The notes under the pieces are model-generated. The model was given only the letters and a program-made list of their open reading frames with translations, was not told the DNA's origin and made no database searches. From Ruegeria arenilitoris (GTDB lineage: Bacteria; Pseudomonadota; Alphaproteobacteria; Rhodobacterales; Rhodobacteraceae): a stretch of DNA of 64,000 bases. The stretch spans positions 1 through 64,000 of the forward strand of contig NZ_WQCA01000007.1 of assembly GCF_013032445.1 (NCBI RefSeq). Direction: 5' to 3'. A program made the translations under genes and the position numbers. Of this stretch, positions 51,757-59,934 are shown piece after piece. Every line of letters begins with the position of its first letter. Position 1 is the stretch's first letter.

Positions 51757-52101
51757 ATGTTTTCATTTTTTTTGAATTTCTACAGGCTCTTAAAAGCGAT
51801 TGTCCGCTCGTGGAGTAGCCCTAGATTCCGCGGAGCGCTTACCCTTGCAATACTCTTGTTGCTTTCCGGAACTTTGTTTTATGTCAGCGTCGAGGGGTGG
51901 TCTTGGGTGGACGCGCTGTACTTCAGTGCAACTACTATTTCTACGGTTGGCCTCAGTGACCTAACGCCCGTAACCGACACAGGAAAACTCTTTACCGTGT
52001 TGTATATTTTCGTAGGCGTCGGGGTCTTCATCACGCTGTTTGTACAATTCACACATGCCCTTCTTAGGGACTACGATGAGAAAAAGTCGTCAGATAATTG
52101 A
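51757..52101 (+). CDS. Two-TM ion channel (Kir/KcsA-like pore) with altered filter
   Basis: 114 residues. A membrane segment (L-T-L-A-I-L-L-L-L-S-G-T-L-F-Y-V), pore helix W-V-D-A-L-Y-F-S-A-T-T, filter T-V-G-L-S-D, and a second segment (L-F-T-V-L-Y-I-F-V-G-V-G-V-F-I-T-L-F). This is the Ion_trans_2 plan, but the filter has L and S where K+ channels have TVGYGD. No ligand-binding domain. GGCGGA lies upstream of the ATG at 51757; an ATG at 51709 adds 16 polar residues. Confidence 0.75.
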   Translation: MFSFFLNFYRLLKAIVRSWSSPRFRGALTLAILLLLSGTLFYVSVEGWSWVDALYFSATTISTVGLSDLTPVTDTGKLFTVLYIFVGVGVFITLFVQFTHALLRDYDEKKSSDN

Positions 52102-52249
52102 AGACTGAAGCAACGGTCTTTCGGTCGTTGCACCCTAGCGCTTCGCTCTGCCGTATGCGGTTAAGGTCGTTGAGAAACTGCTTGGATTAAGGCAAACAAA
52201 GCAAAGACAAGGTTCTTTATCATCTTGTCTAAGCAGCTAGTTTGAGAAC

Positions 52250-53422
52250 ATGGCCTCCGTAGCACAACTAACCGACTGGATGATTACCGAAGGACGCCGC
52301 TCAGGCGACCCTGTTAAAGTAGTTTCGCATTTCTGCTCGTCCTTAATTGAGGAAGGTGTACCGCTCTGGCGGGTCAATATCGGTCAGCGCTTCGCCAATC
52401 CGCTACTCATTGCATGGGGGGTCGTTTGGACACCTGATGGGACCGACAGCTACGACGTAACTCATGAAACGATGTTGACGGAAGGGTATGTTGGTAGCTC
52501 GTTTGAGTACATTCTGGAGCACAGAAAGCCGCTTCACAAAAGCCTGCGACAACTGGATCCAAAGACTGAGCATTTATCGTATCTAGAGTTCGCTGAGCTC
52601 GGTGGCACAGATTACTATGCAACTCTGATGTATTATGGCGACGGATCTCTGCACGGCTGCACATTTGTCACGCAGGAACCAGACGGCTTTTCACCGCAAC
52701 ATCTGGAATTGATTGAGGCAGCGCTGCCTGCTTTGTCTTCCGCTTTGGAACCTGTCACGATGCGCAAGTCAGCCAAGGGTCTATTGCGAACATATCTTGG
52801 CGATGGGCCCTCCGACGCCGTATGGAGCGGGCGGATCAAGCGAGGCGAACGAACGACCCTTGATGCGGTGGTCATGTTTTCTGATTTACGAGGGTTCACG
52901 GCGCTTTCAGAAGCCGCACCCGAGGCCGATGTGTTTGACGCGCTGAGCGGCTACTTTGATCTGGTTGTTCAGTCTGTGGAAGATAACGGTGGCGATGTTC
53001 TCAAGTTCATGGGTGATGGAATTCTCTCGATCTTCACCATCGCAACTCAGGCTGATCACGCCGACCGATGCCGAAAGGCTGCGCAAGCCGCACAAAGTGT
53101 ATTGGCCGGTTTGACGGTCCTCAACCGTCGCCGCGCTGAAGCGAAAAAGCCGTCTTTGGACGTTGGGATCGGGATCAATGTTGGACAAGTCAGCTATGGC
53201 AACATCGGCAGCCCTGGTCGACTTGATTTCACGGTTCTCGGAGGTGCAGTGAACGTTGCGAGTCGAATTGAGGGGCTGACTAAATCTATTGGCCGGAGAG
53301 TGCTGGCAACATCTGCGATTGCCGAAGTCTCCCCTGATCTGTTTTCCCCTTGTGGGTTTCAAGAAGTTCGTGGACTTGCGCGTCCAATCGAATTGTTTTC
53401 TCTCGTCGAAGAAGAGCTTTGA
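52250..53422 (+). CDS. Class III adenylate cyclase
   Basis: 390 residues. N-terminal part (1-175) is a sensor-like domain of unknown type. The cyclase domain (about 190-385) has M-F-S-D-L-R-G-F-T (first metal Asp), K-F-M-G-D-G-I (Lys for adenine, second Asp), L-D-F-T-V-L-G (Asp for adenine), and N-V-A-S-R (transition-state Asn/Arg). All key residues for cAMP synthesis are present. It follows the channel gene by 149 bases on the same strand. Confidence 0.87.
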   Translation: MASVAQLTDWMITEGRRSGDPVKVVSHFCSSLIEEGVPLWRVNIGQRFANPLLIAWGVVWTPDGTDSYDVTHETMLTEGYVGSSFEYILEHRKPLHKSLRQLDPKTEHLSYLEFAELGGTDYYATLMYYGDGSLHGCTFVTQEPDGFSPQHLELIEAALPALSSALEPVTMRKSAKGLLRTYLGDGPSDAVWSGRIKRGERTTLDAVVMFSDLRGFTALSEAAPEADVFDALSGYFDLVVQSVEDNGGDVLKFMGDGILSIFTIATQADHADRCRKAAQAAQSVLAGLTVLNRRRAEAKKPSLDVGIGINVGQVSYGNIGSPGRLDFTVLGGAVNVASRIEGLTKSIGRRVLATSAIAEVSPDLFSPCGFQEVRGLARPIELFSLVEEEL

Positions 53423-53673
53423 TTCAGCGCTGACTTAATTTTGGCAGCATCGCGAGAAGCAGGAACCAGATATTGGGCACCAAGTGTTAAAAGGCAGGTT
53501 TTTACCTCATTTGGGAGTTTGCAAAGCCCGACGATGGATGTCCGGTTTGGGCTGCGACCAGTCGATCATGCAAGCCGCAGAGAACGGCAACACTGAGCCC
53601 AAAAGTGCTCAATTCTGGGCCGACGACGAATGACTGCTTCCGAGATGAAGAGTGTCTGGGGTTGCCTGAAACA
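53423..53673. other. Intergenic region with one copy of a dispersed repeat
   Basis: No gene is seen. TGTCCGGTTTGGGCT lies at 53539-53553, followed 45 bases later by GAGCCCA. The same core is found at 55703-55717 (inverted) and 62290-62304. No terminator with a clear T-run follows the cyclase gene. Confidence 0.5.
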
Positions 53674-54639
53674 TCAACCGAAGGTTCGCGGTACGATGAT
53701 ATCGCGATTTGACACGAGTTTTTGGGCTTCATCCACGAGGTCTTCAAATGTGGTCAAAACAATACCGCGCATCCAGACAAGGGCCGGGTCCGCGTCCAGC
53801 TCCGCATTCCAGATGACACGAAAAACAAGATCGGGCATCGGTTCGGGCGGTTCCAGGACTTGCAGGTCGTCGCCAGCGCGGCCCTCCAGCAAGACTAACG
53901 CAACAAAGTTTCCCAACATGTTTGTATCGTTCAGCGCTGATGCGATTCCGGACCAGCTAGCCGCGTGAAATCCAATGCGGCGCTTCAAACCAAGATGGGC
54001 AAGATGCTCTTCGACCGTACCGTGGATGGCGGCCGGAATGCTCACAACGGCATGCGGCCATCGCATCCAGTTGTCCAAGCTCCAGTCATTTGTCGCCGGG
54101 TGGCCCCGCCGGGCCAGAACATAACGTTTCATCGGTTTCAGGACTTTTGCCCTCAGACCTTCAGGCAGGGGAAAGTTGGCGTTTCCAAATGCGATATCCA
54201 CTTCACCCTTGATGATCTGATCCATGGTTTCTTTGGAATAGGGTTGCCATGCCAATGCCGCATCCGGTGCTTCTGCCTGCATGCGCGAGACAACTCCAGA
54301 GGCGATGCAATTCAGCGCCGGTCCTGCCATGCGAAAGGTCCTGGAGCAGGTCATGGGTTCGAAGGGGGCGGGCGCCTGCACCACGCGTTCGATACGTGAC
54401 AGGATCGGTCGGATCTCGCGATACAGGGCCTCGGCCCGCGGGCTTGGTTTCATAATGCCACCGGCGCGCACCATTAATGGGTCATCCAGTTGTTCGCGCA
54501 ATCGCCCAAGCGCGTGGCTCACGGCCGAGGGTGTTCGGCCGAGCTGTTCGGCGGCCCGGTTCACGCTGCCCTCTTCCATCAGGACCCGGAAGACGAGGAG
54601 CAGGTTCAGGTCGAGGTTCTTGATCTGAATTTCATTCAT
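53674..54639 (-). CDS. LysR family transcriptional regulator
   Basis: 321 residues. N-terminal HTH: L-N-L-L-L-V-F-R-V-L-M-E-E-G-S-V-N-R-A-A-E (about 10-30) and S-A-V-S-H-A-L-G-R-L-R; then the periplasmic-binding-like effector domain (about 95-305). NodD/NahR-like branch by the P-S-A-V-S-H-A motif. Divergent (95 bases) from the DoxX-like gene, its likely target. Confidence 0.9.
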   Translation of the reverse strand: MNEIQIKNLDLNLLLVFRVLMEEGSVNRAAEQLGRTPSAVSHALGRLREQLDDPLMVRAGGIMKPSPRAEALYREIRPILSRIERVVQAPAPFEPMTCSRTFRMAGPALNCIASGVVSRMQAEAPDAALAWQPYSKETMDQIIKGEVDIAFGNANFPLPEGLRAKVLKPMKRYVLARRGHPATNDWSLDNWMRWPHAVVSIPAAIHGTVEEHLAHLGLKRRIGFHAASWSGIASALNDTNMLGNFVALVLLEGRAGDDLQVLEPPEPMPDLVFRVIWNAELDADPALVWMRGIVLTTFEDLVDEAQKLVSNRDIIVPRTFG

Positions 54640-54734
54640 CTAGACTGAAAACTATTTGCTGGAGTGACGCTACCTACAGTCATAATCATAAGAAAACGTA
54701 CTGAAATGCAATCGCAACCTGAAGGAAATTCACG

Positions 54735-55193
54735 ATGCCGTTCTCCCTTCCGAACCTCCGGACGTTTCTGATCGATCCTGCGCCGCGTCTGTTACTTGGC
54801 GGCATATTTCTGATGGGGGCGTTGGACGGATTTGCGTTCATTTTCACTGGCGCACACCTGATACATCCGCCGACCTCTTCCGCCGGGCTTGCGCTTGAAG
54901 CGGCGCTCAAGGAGGCCGGATTTCTCTGGCCATTGATGAAAGGTGTCGAACTGGCAGGTGCGCTTCTTCTTCTGTCCAACCGGGCCCCTGCACTGGGGTT
55001 GGCCCTGCTGGCACCAATAATGGCCGTTATCGTTCTGTTTCATGCCACCCTCAATCCCGGAGGACTCCCGCTCGCGTTTGTCCTGATCGTTTGCGGAATC
55101 CTGATCCTATGGGTCCAACGCTCAAGGTTCTCGGTTCTCTTTGAGACAGGCACGCCGGGGGCAGAGACCCGTCCCGTTCCCGCTCCCACCTAA
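54735..55193 (+). CDS. DoxX-like small membrane protein
   Basis: 152 residues with four membrane segments (about 15-37, 65-85, 90-108, 110-128). P-R-L-L-L-G-G-I-F-L-M-G at the start and W-P-L-M-K-G-V-E-L-A-G-A-L-L-L in the second segment match DoxX/SURF4-like proteins. No known activity. First gene of a pair with a small cytosolic protein. Confidence 0.75.
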   Translation: MPFSLPNLRTFLIDPAPRLLLGGIFLMGALDGFAFIFTGAHLIHPPTSSAGLALEAALKEAGFLWPLMKGVELAGALLLLSNRAPALGLALLAPIMAVIVLFHATLNPGGLPLAFVLIVCGILILWVQRSRFSVLFETGTPGAETRPVPAPT

Positions 55194-55217
55194 GATCTTT
55201 CAACAAGGAGAAGACCA

Positions 55218-55478
55218 ATGCCCAGAGTTATTGCAATGCATGATGTGGACGATGTCGAACACTGGCTTTCATCCCCCAAGCGCGATGAAATCTTCAAGGA
55301 GGTTGCCTTCGACATGGTGACTTTCGTCCATCCGACAGAGCCCAATAAGGTCGGCCTGTCCGCCAACATCCCAGATCTGGACAAGTTTTTCGAGATCAAC
55401 AACGGACCAGTCGGCCAGGCGGCGATGAAACACGATGGTGTCCATGCCGACACAATTGTTGTCATGCTCGAAGCTTAG
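55218..55478 (+). CDS. Small hypothetical protein (86 aa)
   Basis: 86 residues, acidic, with a D-V-D-D-V-E-H-W-L start and F-V-H-P-T-E-P-N-K-V-G-L in the middle, a pattern of small alpha/beta barrel dimers of the DUF/EthD-like type. Not assigned to a family. AAGGAG lies 12 bases upstream. Sits 24 bases after the DoxX-like gene, so the LysR/DoxX/86-aa set is a unit. Confidence 0.7.
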   Translation: MPRVIAMHDVDDVEHWLSSPKRDEIFKEVAFDMVTFVHPTEPNKVGLSANIPDLDKFFEINNGPVGQAAMKHDGVHADTIVVMLEA

Positions 55479-55775
55479 CGTCTTTCAGTTATCAGACCGG
55501 TATACCCGCGCCAGTCCTGCCATTCGTCTAAGCGAGATGAATGGCAGGATTGTCCGCAATTCTGCCGTTCAGCAGAATTAAGCGAACGTCCGCTGCTGTT
55601 CAATGCAGACCTTCAGGCGAAATTCCCCGGAATGACCTCCAACAATGACCGCTATCCGTTCCTAAGCCGTCATCTGACTGAAAGACTCAGATGACCGTGT
55701 TGAGCCCAAAGCGGACACCGGAAAATGTCAGACGACGCCAAAAAGTAGCGTCGCCCGATAGTCGCGGTTGTCGCT
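55479..55775. other. Intergenic region with tandem hairpins and a repeat core
   Basis: Two perfect hairpins: CCTGCCATTC/GAATGGCAGG (55516-55548, 13-base loop) and AATTCTGC/GCAGAATT (55558-55579, six-base loop). Neither is followed by T. AGCCCAAAGCGGACA lies at 55703-55717, the inverted copy of a dispersed intergenic repeat. Confidence 0.55.
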
Positions 55776-57269
55776 TTATTCTACCAGTTCCAGATCACCG
55801 GGACGCCAGGTCTTGTCGAACCAAGGCTCAAGCGGGCCATAGAGGCGCATCATCACGTTGAAGCTTTGCCCGGGCATGGTTTGCGCCCAGTTGTTCTCCC
55901 AACCTTCTGGGGCTTCTGGACCAAAATAGATGCTGGTACTCCCATCCTCATTCGGCTTTATCCCTGGTCTATTAGAGTCGATACCACCGGATTGCTGGTC
56001 AGTTTCAAGGATTGACCGAGTCTGTCCGCTATACAACATAAACGACGCAAAGTTTTTGGCGGGAACCGGCGCCGGGAGCGTTACCTTATAGGTTTTTGAG
56101 CCGTCAAGGTACTGTCCGTTGTTGTCTCGCGCTGTCATCGCATAGACAGACCCCGTCCCGACCGGTGGCGAGGTCATCGCAGGCGTTATGCCCGTTGCCA
56201 TATAGAAAAAGTACGACCGATCATCGAGGATGCGCGCGCCGTCCTCAAGAAACTGATAGCTCTGGCGTTGGAACGGTGAGTTCCATTGCCGGTCTTCATA
56301 AAAGAAAACTCCCGGATCGCGCGAGGCATACGTAATTGCTCGCGCCGTGGCATTTGCTATAGCTGCTGCCTCCTTGAAAATGGCCTGCATACGGGCATCG
56401 GGTTCAAAGGGCTCGCCCTTCCTGATCCCTATGGAAGCAAACGTTCCTACAATTTCCGGACTGAACGCACCAATTGGATTGTTTTCGAGCGCGACGTGGA
56501 TCTCTTCAAAGAAGTCTTCGTTGTTCGCGTGAACAGTGTTGTGTTGAACACCGGAGATATTCAGGAAAGTTTCCGCGGGAGGATTGTCCGCTTCACTAAG
56601 CGGATAGATATTCAGACCCGCCTTAATCTCGGCAACAGGGCCAGCCGTATCTCCGTCTGCGTCTGGCGAGCGTCTTAGCAACAACCAGTGCTCATATGTC
56701 TTTGTGCGTAGTTCGAAGTAGCCCTCGGGCACCGGCGTTTCATCGTCGTTGTGCAAAAGTAGATACTTGCCACCTTCTCCCTTATCCGCGCCAAGCGCCC
56801 CGATATCCGTCACATAGTCAAACGCGGCGTCATCAAGCAACCCAAGCAGGCCTGCCGGAACCTGAATCACCATCGGGCCATTTGAGATATCAACATTCGA
56901 ACCAATGTAGATTGTGGTTGTATTGGGCGTCAGCCAGATGGACCGCGCGTCCAGCAGGTCTTCTGCAATCACAACGTCATTGGGATTGACGCCCAAGTCT
57001 TCGTATCCCTTAAACATAGCTCGAAGCGAAGCGATCTTCATGCCATCCAGGAAAGCCGTCGTCGCTCTGATCAGATCAAGGTTGTCGAAGACTTTCTCCA
57101 CCGTCTCAGGTGATGGCATACCATCGAAGAATTCCAGATCACCAAGCGTCTGGGTCTCAACCTTGTCTGGTGTAAGAACATTCTCAGGAACGTCGGCTTT
57201 GAATTCTTGGGCTGAAGAATGCGATGCGAGTACTAGGGCAGTCAGCACAGCTAACGACTTTGTTTTCAT
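55776..57269 (-). CDS. DUF1254/DUF1214 domain protein, secreted
   Basis: 497 residues. Signal peptide 1-20 (S-L-A-V-L-T-A-L-V-L-A-S-H-S-S-A). N-terminal DUF1254 (about 50-180) with T-P-N-T-T-T-I-Y and G-P-M-V-I-Q-V-P, C-terminal DUF1214 (about 370-490) with F-G-P-E-A-P-E-G-W-E-N-N-W and F-x-R-L-Y-G-P. The function of these domains is not known. GGAGCGAA supports the ATG at 57269. It follows its paralogue by 34 bases. Confidence 0.85.
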   Translation of the reverse strand: MKTKSLAVLTALVLASHSSAQEFKADVPENVLTPDKVETQTLGDLEFFDGMPSPETVEKVFDNLDLIRATTAFLDGMKIASLRAMFKGYEDLGVNPNDVVIAEDLLDARSIWLTPNTTTIYIGSNVDISNGPMVIQVPAGLLGLLDDAAFDYVTDIGALGADKGEGGKYLLLHNDDETPVPEGYFELRTKTYEHWLLLRRSPDADGDTAGPVAEIKAGLNIYPLSEADNPPAETFLNISGVQHNTVHANNEDFFEEIHVALENNPIGAFSPEIVGTFASIGIRKGEPFEPDARMQAIFKEAAAIANATARAITYASRDPGVFFYEDRQWNSPFQRQSYQFLEDGARILDDRSYFFYMATGITPAMTSPPVGTGSVYAMTARDNNGQYLDGSKTYKVTLPAPVPAKNFASFMLYSGQTRSILETDQQSGGIDSNRPGIKPNEDGSTSIYFGPEAPEGWENNWAQTMPGQSFNVMMRLYGPLEPWFDKTWRPGDLELVE

Positions 57270-57303
57270 TGTTCGCTCCATTGGGAATTACTGTTTGTTT
57301 TGA

Positions 57304-58815
57304 TCAGTTTACTTTTTCTAGATCGCCCAGCATCCAGCCACTCTCCAGCCATCCGTCTTGCGGCCCATATAGACGAAACAAAAGGAAGTACGGCTCTGTG
57401 GTTGGTATCCAGTTGCTTTCCATGCCTTCCGGTGCTTCTGGTCCAAAAAAGATGTCGTAAGAACCGTCTTCATTAGCCTGCATCGCATCAGTGTCGCGCT
57501 CGGACAAACCGACAGGATCAACGTTCCGAATGAAGCTCTTGGTCTCCATCGAATAAACAATCACGGACCAGAAATCGTCGGCAGGTGTATCCGCTGGGAC
57601 GTTCAGTTTATAGGTCTGATTGTGATCGTACATTTCCCCGTCGCTGTCGCGCAGGCCTGTCAGATAAAATGTACCTCCGCCCAGTTGTTTCGGCAGGTAT
57701 GTAATCCAGAAATAACTGCCGCCCGCACGCGCATCCACAAGGACTTCGGTCTCAGTCTCATACGGAAAACCTGCCTCGGGTTGACCTTCGGCAAAGTCCC
57801 ATATCAGCCACTGGCTCTTCATCTCGCCGCTATCGTCGACCCAGAGCGGGATCATGGCTTTGCCGGGCGTTACAAAGTAGTTCTGCATTGAGGCATACGC
57901 CAACAACAAACCCTCATTCATAGCTTGCATCTGAATTTCTGATGGCTCGAAAGGTTTTCCCTTTTCGATCCCGAGATCCTTCAGGAAATTTACCATGACC
58001 TTGTCTTGTGGTCTGACGGGGTTGTTTTGAACGTAATCGTTCAAATCCTGAAAGAAGGTCTCGTTGTAGTATGGAAGCGAGTCGTACGGCACTTCTGACG
58101 CTTCGAGATAGTTGTTGGGTGGTGGATTGTCAGCCTCAGACAGGTAGTACACTTTGATCGTCTGAGCGTAGTCGGCCGCATCGGCGTCCGTTCCGCCATT
58201 CGTCAGTTTTGGCCGGAACGAAAACCCATATTCGTAGGTATCTGTTTCAAAGGGAAGGTATCCCTCCTCAGTTAATTCCTCCAGCGACATATCCCCTTCG
58301 TAGCCTGGGGGTAGCATAAGGTACTTGCCGCCGGCACCTTCATCGAAACCGTCGGGACCAACGTCCACAATCGGAACATCCCAGGCATTTACGATTGTAC
58401 CGAAGTAGTTCACCTTGTCGGTGGCAGCGGGCACTTCAATGACAAGGGGGCCGGGTTCGGAGGTCATCGAAGCCCAAGCATAGGCCGTAACATCGTTGGC
58501 CGTAAGAAACCCGTGTTTGGAGTCGAACGGCTTGTTGAGATAAATGATGTCATTGTAGTCGCCACCGAGGTCGCGACGAATGCCCTTGAGGAAATCGATC
58601 ATACCGGCGGCAGGCATTCCCCAGATGGCCGTCTGGGTGGCACGCTGCACCATAATCTTGTACTCGATGTCCTCGACCTCGGCTGATCGGGCAAGGATGT
58701 CGCCCGTGTCGTTGAAGGACTGTGAGAAAACTGGTGAAGCAGAAATACCTGCGCCGAGCACCATTCCCAAAAAGTGCATCGAAAAACCGCCGTGTAGTGG
58801 CCGAAGTATTTTCAT
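57304..58815 (-). CDS. DUF1254/DUF1214 domain protein, secreted (paralogue)
   Basis: 503 residues, same domain order as the next gene. Signal peptide at about 1-30 (F-L-G-M-V-L-G-A-G-I-S-A-S-P-V-F-S). N-terminal W-G-M-P-A-A-G-M-I-D-F, then A-Y-A-W-A-S-M and G-P-L-V-I-E-V-P; C-terminal F-G-P-E-A-P-E-G-M-E-S-N-W and F-R-L-Y-G-P-Q. First gene of the pair, with GGGAGC upstream of the ATG at 58815. The divergent AraC gene is 97-112 bases away. Confidence 0.85.
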   Translation of the reverse strand: MKILRPLHGGFSMHFLGMVLGAGISASPVFSQSFNDTGDILARSAEVEDIEYKIMVQRATQTAIWGMPAAGMIDFLKGIRRDLGGDYNDIIYLNKPFDSKHGFLTANDVTAYAWASMTSEPGPLVIEVPAATDKVNYFGTIVNAWDVPIVDVGPDGFDEGAGGKYLMLPPGYEGDMSLEELTEEGYLPFETDTYEYGFSFRPKLTNGGTDADAADYAQTIKVYYLSEADNPPPNNYLEASEVPYDSLPYYNETFFQDLNDYVQNNPVRPQDKVMVNFLKDLGIEKGKPFEPSEIQMQAMNEGLLLAYASMQNYFVTPGKAMIPLWVDDSGEMKSQWLIWDFAEGQPEAGFPYETETEVLVDARAGGSYFWITYLPKQLGGGTFYLTGLRDSDGEMYDHNQTYKLNVPADTPADDFWSVIVYSMETKSFIRNVDPVGLSERDTDAMQANEDGSYDIFFGPEAPEGMESNWIPTTEPYFLLFRLYGPQDGWLESGWMLGDLEKVN

Positions 58816-58926
58816 ATTGCAATGCTCCCTGCTGTTTAGGGAAAGCTTGCACATCCGTTCAGCCGATGCGTATCATTTCACGACACGCGGGCGAACAAGC
58901 GGGTTAACGGATTGAACCTACCACCG

Positions 58927-59934
58927 ATGATTTCGGCCAAGGCCTTGGGCGCGATGCCCCAGTTTGTGCTTGAGGCCGCTGGGGAAAGACGCCTGTTGCG
59001 TGCTTTTGAGTCTGCCGATCTTCCTGTTCACTTCATTGAGGAAAGAGGCGGTTACATCTCGGAGCATGCCTTGGCGAACTTTGTGCACGAAGCCGCACGA
59101 TCCTCGGGACAACAAAACATCGGATTGTTGTGGTCACCGTATCTCACTGTCGCTGACTACGGCGCCTGGGGGAGTTACGTTCTTTCTGCTCCAACGCTGG
59201 GGGCAGCGCTAATACGAGCTTCTGCCGTCATGCCATTTCATTCGTCCACGGATCGCGCGTGGCTTGAAACTTCGGGCAATAGCGCGCGTTATTGTTATCG
59301 TTTTGGACTTCGCAGGCATTTCGCATATCCGGACATCGGTTTCTCGGCTGTTGGGGTTTTTCTGAGTATATTCCGCGCGTATTTAGGAAACGACTGGAAG
59401 CCATCGGCCGTGCTCTTGGACTTCCCGAAGGTTCCTGGATTTGTCGAGGCAGAAGACACCTACGCTTGTCCTGTAATCTGGAACGCCCCCCGGCTTGGGG
59501 TTGAGTTTGATGCCTCGGCTTTAAGAGCCGAAGCCACGCCCAAAAAACTCACCGGCGCCTCGACAACTGTCGGAGATATTTCTCGCGAACGATTGGGCGG
59601 CCCACCCCAAACACTTCGAGGACAAGTCGCGGAAGTGGTGTGGCAACAACTTCATCGGGAGGAAATGTCGATTGATGCCGCCGCGCGTTCGCTTGATCTT
59701 GGCGTTCGTACACTGCAACGGAGGTTAGCGAGCGAAGGGGTTCGTTTTCGCGAAATCGTCAACGATGTCAGGGTAGCAAGGGCCGAAGAACTCCTCACAG
59801 ATACGCGCGAGACAGTCTCCAGTATCTCCTCCATGCTAGGATATGAAACCGCAAATAATTTCAGCCGCGCATTTAGGAAGGTGACGGGACTGACGCCCTC
59901 TGACTATCGCAAGATGAACTCCGGTCATAGTTGA
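58927..59934 (+). CDS. AraC family regulator with Arabinose_bd-like N-terminal domain
   Basis: 335 residues. N-terminal part resembles the OruR/ArgR-type AraC sensor domain (about 15-200), C-terminal HTH (about 230-330) with S-I-D-A-A-A-R-S-L-D-L-G-V-R-T-L-Q-R-R-L and S-S-I-S-S-M-L-G-Y. A TTG five codons earlier (58912) is possible. It most likely regulates the two divergent DUF1254 genes. Confidence 0.85.
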   Translation: MISAKALGAMPQFVLEAAGERRLLRAFESADLPVHFIEERGGYISEHALANFVHEAARSSGQQNIGLLWSPYLTVADYGAWGSYVLSAPTLGAALIRASAVMPFHSSTDRAWLETSGNSARYCYRFGLRRHFAYPDIGFSAVGVFLSIFRAYLGNDWKPSAVLLDFPKVPGFVEAEDTYACPVIWNAPRLGVEFDASALRAEATPKKLTGASTTVGDISRERLGGPPQTLRGQVAEVVWQQLHREEMSIDAAARSLDLGVRTLQRRLASEGVRFREIVNDVRVARAEELLTDTRETVSSISSMLGYETANNFSRAFRKVTGLTPSDYRKMNSGHS

